64,000 bases of DNA from Leptolyngbya iicbica LK (lineage in GTDB: Bacteria; Cyanobacteriota; Cyanobacteriia; Phormidesmidales; Phormidesmidaceae), in the NCBI RefSeq assembly GCF_004212215.1, contig NZ_QVFV01000001.1, positions 630,814-694,813 on the forward strand. The letters run 5' to 3'. Under the pieces are notes generated by a model that searched no databases, had not been told where the DNA came from, and was given only the letters and a program-made list of their open reading frames with translations. Position numbers and translations under genes: made by a program. Each line of letters opens with the position of its first letter. The first letter of the stretch is position 1. This document shows, in pieces, positions 47,580 to 55,334 of this stretch.

Positions 47580-48563
47580 TCAGTTATGAAAATGACAGGC
47601 AGCCCAATGATCGGGGGCGACTTCTTCCAGGGTGGGCATGACTTGCTGGCATTGGTCTTCGCCTTTGGGACAGCGACCGTAGAGGCGGCAAACGTTGGGG
47701 TCGGGGTTGATGGGGCTGCGGGGCTCGCCAGTCAGGGGGATGGGGTGGGGTTTGGCTTCAAAGCTGGGAATGGCGGAAATCAGGGCTTCGGTGTAAGGGT
47801 GGCGAGGATGGTTGAAGACTTGCTCCACCGGGCCAGACTCGATAATTTTGCCGAGATACATGACCAAGATGCGATCGCACAGCAGCCGCACCACGTTCAA
47901 GTCATGGGACACGAACAGATAGCTCATCCCCAGGCGCTCTTTGAGATCGGCGAGCAGGTGCAGAATCACCGCTTGCACGGAGACATCCAACGCGGAGGTG
48001 GGTTCGTCGAGGACGAGGAGTTTGGGGTTGAGAGCGATCGCGCGCGCAATCCCGACACGGGCTTTTTGGCCGCCAGAGAGTTGGTGGGGAAAGCGGTTCA
48101 GGAGTTCTTGCGGCAGGCCCACCAGTTCGGCGAGTTCAGCCGCCCGGGCTTGCAGTTGAGCCTTGTCGTGTCCGCCTTCTAATCGCTTGATGGGTTCGGT
48201 GATGGTGTCGTAGGCAGTGAATCGGGGGTTCAAGCTATCGGTGGGGTCTTGGAAGACCAGTTGAATGCCCTTGCGGTGGGGGCTTTTGGGGAATTGGCGA
48301 ACCGCCACTGTACTCAAAATCGTGTTGTCGAATTGGATGGTGCCGGAAGTGACGTCGAGCAGGCGTGTCACGAGCCGAATCAACGTGGATTTGCCGCAGC
48401 CTGATTCGCCCACCAGTCCCACGCTTTCTCCAGCTTGAATGTTGAAGGAGACATGATCGACAGCATGCAGGTTAGCGGTTTTGCTGATCGAGAAAGTTTT
48501 ACAGAGATCGCGAACTTGCAGGAGGGTATCGGTTTGGGGGGGAGAGGGGGAGAGGGAGGTCAT
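47580..48563 (-). CDS. oppF: Peptide ABC transporter ATP-binding protein (OppF/DppF type)
   Basis: 327 residues from the ATG at 48563. The open frame runs ~80 codons further into the G-rich repeat, giving a meaningless Pro/Ser run, so the internal ATG is chosen. ABC ATPase: Walker [13 protein letters not shown]-loop [13 protein letters not shown], signature [17 protein letters not shown], Walker [13 protein letters not shown], switch His VSHDLNVV. The C-terminal oligopeptide-type extension [13 protein letters not shown] (Cys-rich) is present. With OppD it drives import by the DppB/DppC permeases. Confidence 0.93.
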   Translation of the reverse strand: MTSLSPSPPQTDTLLQVRDLCKTFSISKTANLHAVDHVSFNIQAGESVGLVGESGCGKSTLIRLVTRLLDVTSGTIQFDNTILSTVAVRQFPKSPHRKGIQLVFQDPTDSLNPRFTAYDTITEPIKRLEGGHDKAQLQARAAELAELVGLPQELLNRFPHQLSGGQKARVGIARAIALNPKLLVLDEPTSALDVSVQAVILHLLADLKERLGMSYLFVSHDLNVVRLLCDRILVMYLGKIIESGPVEQVFNHPRHPYTEALISAIPSFEAKPHPIPLTGEPRSPINPDPNVCRLYGRCPKGEDQCQQVMPTLEEVAPDHWAACHFHN

Positions 48564-48752
48564 GGGTGGAGATGGGTGAGATGGGGCAGGGGGGCTTGGG
48601 GAGCTTGAGGGGCTTGGGGAGCAAGGGGGCAGGGGGGCTTGGGAGCTGAAGGGGCAAGGGGAGCAAGGGGGCTTTGGAGGTTTGAGAAAAATATATGCTG
48701 ATGGCTCATCTACCGATACTGATCTGCCTTGCTCCCCCGCTCCCCTGCTCTC
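48564..48752. repeat. G-rich/C-rich palindromic repeat, copy 2
   Basis: G-rich arm about 48564-48680, ordinary centre (AAAAATATATGCTGATGG), C-rich arm 48727-48752 whose last bases form the stop codon of the oppD gene. Same unit family as the other copies. Confidence 0.85.
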
Positions 48753-49788
48753 ACAGTGGTTTCCAGCAGGCAACTTGATGATCGGGAGAGAGGTGTTCAC
48801 GGACGAGGGGGGCTTGGTCGCAGAGGGCGGGGTCGTAGCGATCGCACCGTTGGCTAAAGCGACAGGGGGGAATGGTGGTCGCCTTGAGGTCGGGCAGGTT
48901 ACCGGTGATGGGAATCAGGTCGGCGAAGGCTTTGTGGGGTTCGGGGGTGGCGGCGATGAGTTTGGCGGTGTAGGGATGTCGCGGCGCTTGAAACAGGCTA
49001 TGGGTGGGAGCAGACTCAACGACGTGTCCAGCGTGCATGACGACGATGCGATCGCAGTACTCGGATGCCAGGGCGAGGTCATGGGTGATGAGGATGGCGG
49101 CCATCTGCTGCTGGGTGGCCAAGTCTTTGATGAGATTCATCACGGTGGCTTGGGTGGTCACGTCTAGCCCGGTGGTGGGTTCGTCGGCGATGAGCAGTTT
49201 AGGTGAGCAAGCGAGGGCGATCGCAATCATGATGCGCTGGCAGAGGCCACCGGAGAGTTCGTAGGGGTAAGCGTCGTAGCGCTTTTCGGGGTCGGGAATA
49301 CGGACGCTGGCGAGCATTTCGATGGCGCGATCGCGTAGGGCCGCTCCCGACAGGTCAGTGTGGCAGCGCAACACATCGGTAATCTGTTTGCCCACTTTCC
49401 GAATGGGGTTCAGCGCCGTACGAGGATTCTGAAAGATCATCGACAGCTCTTTACCCCGCAACTGCCGCAGCGATGATTCGGGCTCTTTGAGCAGGTCAAC
49501 GGCCACGCGATCGGTCTGGAAAAGCGCACTGCCACCCGTGACTTTCCCGGCGCGATCTAACACGCCCATCAACGTAAAAGCGGTGACCGATTTACCGGAG
49601 CCACTTTCCCCCACGATCCCAACGGTTTCCCCCGGCTGAATCGCAAAGTTGACCGCCTCTAGCGCTTTGACAGTTCCAGAGCGGGTGCGAAACTCAACGT
49701 CGAGATTTTCGACCTTTAACAGCTGCGGCGTAGCTGGATCGGTTGCCGCTGAGGTTAGTGGGGATGAGGAAGACGGGTGCAGTGTCAT
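48751..49788 (-). CDS. oppD: Peptide ABC transporter ATP-binding protein (OppD/DppD type)
   Basis: 345 residues. Walker A GESGSGKSVTAF, Q-loop MIFQNPRTALNPIRKVG, signature LSGGLCQRIMIAIALAC, Walker B LLIADEPTTGLD, switch ITHDLALA. The C-terminal Cys-containing extension PPCRFSQRCDRY...CDQAP is typical for OppD/DppD. The signature reads LSGGLCQR rather than LSGGMRQR, a mild variation. It is the first ATPase gene of the operon and is flanked on both sides by G-rich/C-rich repeats. Confidence 0.93.
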   Translation of the reverse strand: MTLHPSSSSPLTSAATDPATPQLLKVENLDVEFRTRSGTVKALEAVNFAIQPGETVGIVGESGSGKSVTAFTLMGVLDRAGKVTGGSALFQTDRVAVDLLKEPESSLRQLRGKELSMIFQNPRTALNPIRKVGKQITDVLRCHTDLSGAALRDRAIEMLASVRIPDPEKRYDAYPYELSGGLCQRIMIAIALACSPKLLIADEPTTGLDVTTQATVMNLIKDLATQQQMAAILITHDLALASEYCDRIVVMHAGHVVESAPTHSLFQAPRHPYTAKLIAATPEPHKAFADLIPITGNLPDLKATTIPPCRFSQRCDRYDPALCDQAPLVREHLSPDHQVACWKPL

Positions 49789-49796
49789 AGGTGGTT

Positions 49797-49843
49797 TGGG
49801 CGGGGGAGCAGGGGAGCGGAGGGGCAGGGGAGTAGGAAAAGGT
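49797..49843. repeat. G-rich arm left of the four-helix-bundle gene
   Basis: GGGCGGGGGAGCAGGGGAGC and similar units between the start of oppD and the four-helix-bundle gene. It belongs to the same family as the other repeats but has no C-rich partner before the gene; the matching arms lie beyond the gene. Confidence 0.75.
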
Positions 49844-49911
49844 TGAAAAGTGTTCAGGGGGAAGATTTGGGAAAAATGAGGGGGAATTGCGTTTCAGGGT
49901 GATTAGGGATT

Positions 49912-50283
49912 ATGGCGATACGAGGGCATGAGGAACTGGAGGTTTATCAGCTGGCTTTTGAGATGGCGATGCAGCTATTTCAAGTCAGTAAGCGGTTTCC
50001 GGTCGAGGAGCGATATTCGTTAACGGATCAGATGCGGAGGTCTTCGCGATCGGTGTGTGCAAATTTGGCTGAAGCCTGGCGGAAACGTCGATATCGAGCG
50101 GCGTTTATTGCTAAGTTGAGTGATTCAGAAGCAGAAGCCGCCGAGACGCAGACCTGGATCAACTTTGCAGTCAAGTGTGGCTATTTGAAACCGGAACTGG
50201 GGAAAGACCTGTCGCACAATTACGATCGCATTCTCGGCAAGCTGGTGAAAATCATTCATAATCCATCTCCTTGGTTGATATGA
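49912..50283 (+). CDS. Four-helix-bundle protein (S23/IVP family)
   Basis: 123 residues. The pattern IRGHEELEVYQLAFEMAMQLFQVSKRFPVEERYSLTDQMRRSSRSVCANLAEAWRKRRY is the TIGR02436 four-helix-bundle family first seen as proteins encoded in 23S rRNA intervening sequences. It is related in fold to Avd proteins of diversity-generating retroelements. It is transcribed against the peptide ABC operon and lies exactly between G-rich repeat blocks. Function is unknown; basic surfaces suggest nucleic-acid contact. Confidence 0.9.
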   Translation: MAIRGHEELEVYQLAFEMAMQLFQVSKRFPVEERYSLTDQMRRSSRSVCANLAEAWRKRRYRAAFIAKLSDSEAEAAETQTWINFAVKCGYLKPELGKDLSHNYDRILGKLVKIIHNPSPWLI

Positions 50284-50286
50284 GCC

Positions 50287-50482
50287 AGAGGGCAGGGGGG
50301 CTTTAGGGGCAGGGGAGATGAGGGGCGAGGTAGCTTTGGGGCAGGGGGGCTGTGGGGGTAGAAGGAGCCTTAGGAGCAGAAAGAACTGAGGCGATGATGA
50401 AATTTGCTGATAGCTAAGCATGTATTAAACGACTCCTTATCTCTTCTCCCCTGCTCCCCCTCTCCCCTGCTCCCTTGCTCTC
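50287..50482. repeat. G-rich/C-rich palindromic repeat, copy 3
   Basis: G-rich arm 50287-50391, centre AAATTTGCTGATAGCTAAGC, C-rich arm 50441-50482 ending at the dppC stop. The stretch GGCAGGGGAGATGAGGGG is shared letter for letter with copy 1 (near 47421). Confidence 0.85.
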
Positions 50483-51331
50483 TCACGTACGCATGCGGGG
50501 ATCGATCAGATCGCGTAATCCGTCACCGAGCAGGTTAAAACAGAAAACCGCCAGCATTAGAACTGCACCAGGGAACAACGCGAGCCACCATTCCCCCGAG
50601 ACGATGTAAGTCGCGCCTTCGGCGACCATGATGCCCCATTCTGGAGTCGGTGGCTGTACGCCCAGACCGATAAAGGATAGGCCAGCCGCATTGAGAATGG
50701 CCCAGCCCATATTTAGGGAAATATGCACCATCATCACCGGGAGCACGTTGGGAAACAGGTGACGCGCCATGATGCGCCATTCGCTGTTCCCCGTCAGCCG
50801 GGCCGCTTCGACAAACCCGGCTTCGCGGCGTACCAGAACCTCTGACCGCACGACGCGGGTATAGAGCGGCAGATTGATGATGGCCGTAGCATAAATGATG
50901 TTGGCAACGGTGTTGCCCAGGGCAGCGACCAATCCCATGGCGAGTACGAAGAGGGGAAAGGCCATCAGGGTGTCGATGCAGCGGGAAATGATGCGATCGC
51001 TCCACCCCCCAAAGTACCCCGCACAAGTGCCTAGCAAACTACCGACTAAAAACGATAGAAACACTGCGACGACAGCGATGCCCAAATCCAAGCGCGTGGC
51101 GACAATTACCCGGCTGAGAATGTCGCGCCCCAATTCGTCGGTGCCAAACCAATGGGCCGCTGAAGGTGGCTGGAGGGCGACGGCGGAATTGCTCGCGAGG
51201 GGATCGTAAGGGGCGATCGCTTCGCCAAAGATGGCAAACAGTACGAACACCAAAAACAGCGCAAAGGCCCCAAAGGTGACCAAATTCTCGCTGATGACGT
51301 AGCGGGTATGTTGGAAGGTCGTAGAGGTCAT
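50483..51331 (-). CDS. dppC: Peptide ABC transporter permease (DppC/OppC type)
   Basis: 282 residues with about six membrane helices. A DppC-type N-terminal cytoplasmic segment precedes the first helix (LVTFGAFALFLVFVLFAIFG); the HFGTDELGRDILSR-like loop reads WFGTDELGRDILSRVIV; the EAA loop is EAARLTGNSEWRIMARHLFPNVLP. The substrate family is di- or oligopeptides, nickel or glycan fragments. Its ATG overlaps the dppB stop (ATGA at 51328-51331), so the two permeases are translationally coupled. Confidence 0.93.
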   Translation of the reverse strand: MTSTTFQHTRYVISENLVTFGAFALFLVFVLFAIFGEAIAPYDPLASNSAVALQPPSAAHWFGTDELGRDILSRVIVATRLDLGIAVVAVFLSFLVGSLLGTCAGYFGGWSDRIISRCIDTLMAFPLFVLAMGLVAALGNTVANIIYATAIINLPLYTRVVRSEVLVRREAGFVEAARLTGNSEWRIMARHLFPNVLPVMMVHISLNMGWAILNAAGLSFIGLGVQPPTPEWGIMVAEGATYIVSGEWWLALFPGAVLMLAVFCFNLLGDGLRDLIDPRMRT

Positions 51332-52353
51332 GCGTCAACTCCTGCCCGTGGGTCAATCACGACGTAGAGCAAATCAATGAGCAAATTCAGCACCACGTAG
51401 AGCAGCGCCATGGTCAGGATGAATCCCTGAATCGGGGCATAGTCCGAGGCCACCAGGGCTTCGACCGCGTAGGAACCGATGCCGGGCCAGGCGAAGACCT
51501 TCTCCACCAAAATGTTGGCTCCCAGCAGAAACGAGAACACGACGCCGAGGGTGGTAATGACGGGCAGCATGGCATTGCGGAAAGCGTAGCCAAACAGTAC
51601 CTGTCGGGGGGGCAGGCCACTGGCGCGAGCGGTGCGAATGAAGTCGCTAGACAGCATCCCCAGCATGGAGGCGCGGGTGACACGGGCCAGGGGCGCGAGG
51701 GCAAAGAGGCCCAGCGTCACGGCAGGCAAAAAGAGTTGAGAAGCCGCTGCCCAGAACAGCTCTAAGTCGCCCGCCAACAAACTATCGATGAGATACAGCC
51801 CCGTGATTTTGGGTGGTGCGCTGTACAAAATATCGAGTCGGCCAAGTGGTGCAGGAACGACACCCATTTTGTAATAGAGCACGTAAATGAGGAACAGCCC
51901 CGTAAAAAAGGTCGGGAGGGAAACCCCTGCGGTGGCTAGCAGACGTACGCCGTGGTCAATCCAGGAGTTGGGTTTGGTGGCGGCAAGGATGCCGAGGGGG
52001 AGGGCCAGGGCGATCGCAAATACCAACCCCGCCAAGGTCAATTCGAGGGAGGCGGGGAGCCGCGTCATCAAGTCATACACCACGGTTTGTCCGGTCGTGA
52101 GCGAGGTCCCCAAATCACCACGTACGAGATCACCGAGGTACAGAAAAAACTGTTCTGGCAAGGTTTTGTCGAGTCCTAAATTGGCGCGCACCTCTTCGAT
52201 CGCCTCTGCCGTCGCCGCCGGACCCGCAAAAAACGCCGCCGGATCTCCCGGCAACGCTCGCGTCAACACAAAGGTCACAATGATCACGCCAATCACGCTG
52301 GGAATCGCGCCGAGAATGCGTTGACCAATAATTTTGCCAGTGGAATGGGCCAT
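51328..52353 (-). CDS. dppB: Peptide ABC transporter permease (DppB/OppB type)
   Basis: 341 residues. Six membrane helices with the usual large periplasmic loop after helix 1 (RALPGDPAAFFAGP), Pro/Gly-rich segments, and the EAA loop RTARASGLPPRQVLFGYAFRNAMLP. The N-terminal helix begins QRILGAIPSVIGVIIVTFVL. It forms the channel with DppC. The upstream spacer holds a G-rich/C-rich repeat separating it from the binding protein gene. Confidence 0.93.
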   Translation of the reverse strand: MAHSTGKIIGQRILGAIPSVIGVIIVTFVLTRALPGDPAAFFAGPAATAEAIEEVRANLGLDKTLPEQFFLYLGDLVRGDLGTSLTTGQTVVYDLMTRLPASLELTLAGLVFAIALALPLGILAATKPNSWIDHGVRLLATAGVSLPTFFTGLFLIYVLYYKMGVVPAPLGRLDILYSAPPKITGLYLIDSLLAGDLELFWAAASQLFLPAVTLGLFALAPLARVTRASMLGMLSSDFIRTARASGLPPRQVLFGYAFRNAMLPVITTLGVVFSFLLGANILVEKVFAWPGIGSYAVEALVASDYAPIQGFILTMALLYVVLNLLIDLLYVVIDPRAGVDA

Positions 52354-52359
52354 GGTTTG

Positions 52360-52642
52360 GGGAGGGGCTAGGGGATGGCGGAATAAATCGTCAGGGGAGA
52401 AAGGGAGCGAGGGAAATGGGGGATGGGGAGCTAGGGAGATGGGGGGATGGGGAGAAAGGGAGCGAGGGGGATGGGGGGATGGGGAGAAAGGGAGCGAGGG
52501 AGAGGGGGGGATAAATCATCTGTTAAGGCAGGAAACATGTTAAGGGAGGAAACATTTTGGCCTATCTGGCTCCCAAAGCTCCCCTGCCCCTAATGCTCCC
52601 TTGCCCCTTACGCCCCCTTTGCCCCTCACGCTCTCCTGCCTC
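52360..52642. repeat. G-rich/C-rich palindromic repeat, copy 4, with internal tandem unit
   Basis: G-rich arm 52360-52511 contains a tandem 32-base unit (GGATGGGGAGAAAGGGAGCG, two copies near 52445 and 52477). A centre of about 60 bases follows (GATAAATCATCTG...), then a C-rich arm 52571-52642. It fills the spacer between the binding protein gene and dppB. Confidence 0.85.
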
Positions 52643-52647
52643 CAGCG

Positions 52648-54336
52648 CTACGCCTTCTCTAACTGCCGGAAGTCCAACTGCCGATGGAACCAGTACTGGT
52701 AGCCGGTGATGTTGGGCTGCATGGCGACGCCAAGTTGCGGCTGCACCAGCGGAGCGCGGGGCACTTCCTGCCAGGCCATCTCGATAAAGCCTTTGACGTT
52801 GTCGTCGTACTCCTTATTGCCCGGTTCCGAAGCGAGGGCGGCCTCGATTTTGGTGTCCATTTCCGGATTTTTGTAAGAGCTGCCGTTAAAGGTGGCGTCT
52901 TGACCGTGGTAGGCGTAGAAGAAGAAGTAATCGGGATAGTTCAACCAGCCGCCAAAGTTGTTGATAATCATGGGACGGCTCTTTTCCACCAAGACGGAGC
53001 GGAAGTTAGCACTAGGCACCTTCTCAATATTGACGGTGATGCCCAGTTCGGCCAGCGCTTCTTGAATCAGCACCACCGTCGGTTCAGCCCACTCTTGCGT
53101 CCCCATATCAAAGGCGAGGGTGGTTTCAAAGCCATCGGGATAGCCGGATTCCGCCAGGAGGGCTTTGGCCTGCTCCATATCGGTGGTGTAGGGGCTGGGC
53201 TGGGGCCAGTCAATGGTCTCTGGCTTAGCAGAACCGCCATACATCGGCACCGCCTGACCATACAAAGCCGTATCCATAATGGCGTCATAGGGAATGGCGT
53301 AGGAAATGGCTTGCCGCACTTTCACATCGCCCAAGGGATTGGCTTCGCCATTCAACTCTGGGTTGGCGTGCATATCTACGGAATAGAGGCAGTTTTCAAT
53401 TGGCGTGGAAACGACGGTAAAGTTGCCAGTCGCGTCCAATTCCGTCTGGTCTTTTTCCGACACGGTAAAGTTGACATCGACATCCCCTCGCTCCAGCAGG
53501 GCGCGGCGGTTGCCCGCTTCGGGAACGTTGAGCAAAATCACTTCTTTGACCTGGGGCATGGGGCCAGATTTCCAGTCCTCAAAGCGCTCCAACACGATGC
53601 GCTCGTTGGGTTGGTACTCTTTGATGGTGTACGCACCGCTGCCCGCGTCATTGTTGTTGAGCCATTCTGCCCCCCAGGGATCGTCGTCCGTGAGGTGAGG
53701 CTCGACGAGCTTGGCATTAATGATGACGGGAATGGGCACCGCCATGTCGATCATGGTGAGCTTGTCGGGGCGCAGGAAGTTCACCTTAAAGGTTTGGTCG
53801 TCCACCACCTCGAACTGATCGGGACTTTCCAGAGCCCCGGCTTTCATCTGGAAGCTGGGGAAGCCACCGATGGAAACGGCGCGATCGAAGGACCATTTCA
53901 CATCGTTAGCGGTGACGGGGGTGCCGTCGTGGAAGATGGCGTCGGAGCGCAGGGTGAAGGTCACAGACATACCGTCTTCGGCCATTTCCCAACTTTCGGC
54001 CAGCTCGGGTTCCAGCACGGTGTAGTCGTAGGAAATGGAACCATCATCCAAAGTCTTTTTACCGAAGGTCATGAGGCGATCGTAAATCACCCAGGAAACC
54101 CCGTAAGCGGGACGATTGGTGCCCACCCGGTGCAAGTCCAAACTGTTGGGAAAGCCGCCGCCTTGCACAACGGTCAGGGTCGCATCACCAGCTGCCGCAC
54201 CCCCCTCGGCGGTGTCGGCGGGGGCGGTATCGGGGGTAGAGGCGGTGTCATTGCTGCTACACGCTTTGAGGCCACCCGCCAGGGTAAGGCCAGCGGCAAA
54301 TCCCATACTGGTTTGAATTAAGCGTCGGCGTCTCAT
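52648..54336 (-). CDS. Peptide ABC transporter substrate-binding lipoprotein (SBP family 5)
   Basis: 562 residues. The N-terminus MRRRRLIQTSMGFAAGL has a Tat-like twin-Arg run and a lipobox LKAC, so it is probably exported and lipid-anchored at Cys26. A short Ala/Thr/Asp-rich linker leads to the family 5 binding fold: YTVLEPELAESWEMAEDGMS, FTLRSDAIFHDGTPVTANDV, VRQAISYAIPYDAIM and ALLAESGYPDGF. The family binds di-/oligopeptides, murein peptides, nickel or glutathione. First gene of the minus-strand operon that runs through dppB, dppC, oppD and oppF to the amidohydrolase. Confidence 0.93.
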   Translation of the reverse strand: MRRRRLIQTSMGFAAGLTLAGGLKACSSNDTASTPDTAPADTAEGGAAAGDATLTVVQGGGFPNSLDLHRVGTNRPAYGVSWVIYDRLMTFGKKTLDDGSISYDYTVLEPELAESWEMAEDGMSVTFTLRSDAIFHDGTPVTANDVKWSFDRAVSIGGFPSFQMKAGALESPDQFEVVDDQTFKVNFLRPDKLTMIDMAVPIPVIINAKLVEPHLTDDDPWGAEWLNNNDAGSGAYTIKEYQPNERIVLERFEDWKSGPMPQVKEVILLNVPEAGNRRALLERGDVDVNFTVSEKDQTELDATGNFTVVSTPIENCLYSVDMHANPELNGEANPLGDVKVRQAISYAIPYDAIMDTALYGQAVPMYGGSAKPETIDWPQPSPYTTDMEQAKALLAESGYPDGFETTLAFDMGTQEWAEPTVVLIQEALAELGITVNIEKVPSANFRSVLVEKSRPMIINNFGGWLNYPDYFFFYAYHGQDATFNGSSYKNPEMDTKIEAALASEPGNKEYDDNVKGFIEMAWQEVPRAPLVQPQLGVAMQPNITGYQYWFHRQLDFRQLEKA

Positions 54337-54876
54337 GGCAATCTAAGGGTGAAGGGGACAGTCACAGGGATGACCTGTAATTCAAAACTCTCAAGCGATC
54401 GCTCACCGATTTCTCAAGATGTATTCTCGAAAATGGTAAAAAGCGCTACGATTCCTACAGGGCGGCGAGTTGCCGCTGGGAGTTGGGTGCCACCATACGA
54501 TTCACCCCAGCAATTTTTTGAGAAGAAATCGGGAAGAAATCGGGAAGATTGCTTTTTGTATCTTCTAAATCCCAGAAGTATTTAGACCGTTTTGACAGGG
54601 CGCAGCGATCGCGCTATCCGCCATCCTCACAGGCTCTGAAGCCATCCTGCCAATGGAGAATGAGCCTGAGTCAGACCATTTCCACTGAAAAGCTGAGCAG
54701 AATTCTGGCCAAAAAACACCACGATGACTTTTAGGTGTTAAGGTGTGGGGGTGAAGATGTTAGATATCGGTTGTAGCTTTTGTTTCAAGTATTAAATAGC
54801 GTTTGCGTTTTTGTATTGACACAGTTCTCTCCGAAATTTCCTTCTCAAGTTAAGTTCAATTTTGGAGACAACTAAT
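54337..54876. other. Divergent spacer between the binding protein and the RNA-binding protein genes
   Basis: About 540 bases with no gene. TTGACA occurs at 54816-54821, but no well-spaced -10 box follows. The right end forms the 5' leader of the RNA-binding protein gene, ending in GGAG before its ATG. Confidence 0.45.
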
Positions 54877-55161
54877 ATGTCGATTTATGTGGGCAATTTG
54901 TCCTATGACGTCACAGAAGAAGATCTAAATTCTGTGTTTTCGAAGTACGGTTCCGTCAAGCGAGTTCAGCTACCGGTTGATCGTGAAACGGGCCGCATGC
55001 GGGGCTTTGGCTTTGTGGAACTCGGTGACGAAGCCAATGAAACGTCCGCCATTGACGCCCTTGATGGTGCTGAGTGGATGGGTCGTGACCTCAAAGTTAA
55101 CAAGGCCAAGCCTCGTGAAAACCGTAATAATCGTCGCGACAGTTTTTCTCGTAGCTACTAA
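54877..55161 (+). CDS. RNA-binding protein with one RRM domain (cyanobacterial Rbp)
   Basis: 94 residues from the ATG at 54877 with GGAG ahead; the TTG at 54862 is not used because it contains that ribosome site. RNP2 is IYVGNL, RNP1 is RGFGFVEL; the fold ends near residue 80 and a short basic Asn/Arg tail follows (KPRENRNNRRDSFSRSY). Cyanobacterial Rbp proteins bind mRNA, are often cold-induced, and some guide mRNAs to thylakoids. This one lacks a Gly-rich tail. It is a single gene followed by a strong terminator. Confidence 0.93.
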   Translation: MSIYVGNLSYDVTEEDLNSVFSKYGSVKRVQLPVDRETGRMRGFGFVELGDEANETSAIDALDGAEWMGRDLKVNKAKPRENRNNRRDSFSRSY

Positions 55162-55230
55162 GCTTTGAGAGCAAAAATTGGATAGTCGATTTTGTATCTT
55201 AGACAAAATTTTTTGAGCTAAAGATACGGT

Positions 55231-55261
55231 AAGCTTCAGGCAATTGTCTGAAGCTTTTTTT
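55231..55261 (+). terminator. Strong Rho-independent terminator of the RRM gene
   Basis: AAGCTTCAG (55231-55239) pairs perfectly with CTGAAGCTT (55248-55256) around an eight-base loop, followed directly by a T run. Confidence 0.9.
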
Positions 55262-55334
55262 ATGTCGCAAGCCGGGGTGGAGCGTGAGCGCTGGGCTGCT
55301 TTGAAGCCCACGACCGGTTGCGGTTAAGAGGTAC

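Noticed and set aside
47493-48182. 229-codon plus-strand frame opposite oppF
   Set aside because: Starts in the repeat and runs antisense to an ABC ATPase; composition is a shadow.
48564-48800. N-terminal 79-codon extension of OppF
   Set aside because: It translates the G-rich/C-rich repeat and part of oppD; the ABC domain begins just after the ATG at 48563.
52684-54321. 545-codon plus-strand open frame opposite the binding lipoprotein gene
   Set aside because: It is the mirror of a secure family 5 binding protein gene; the translation is rich in Gly, His and Val without any domain. High-GC codon bias produces such frames.
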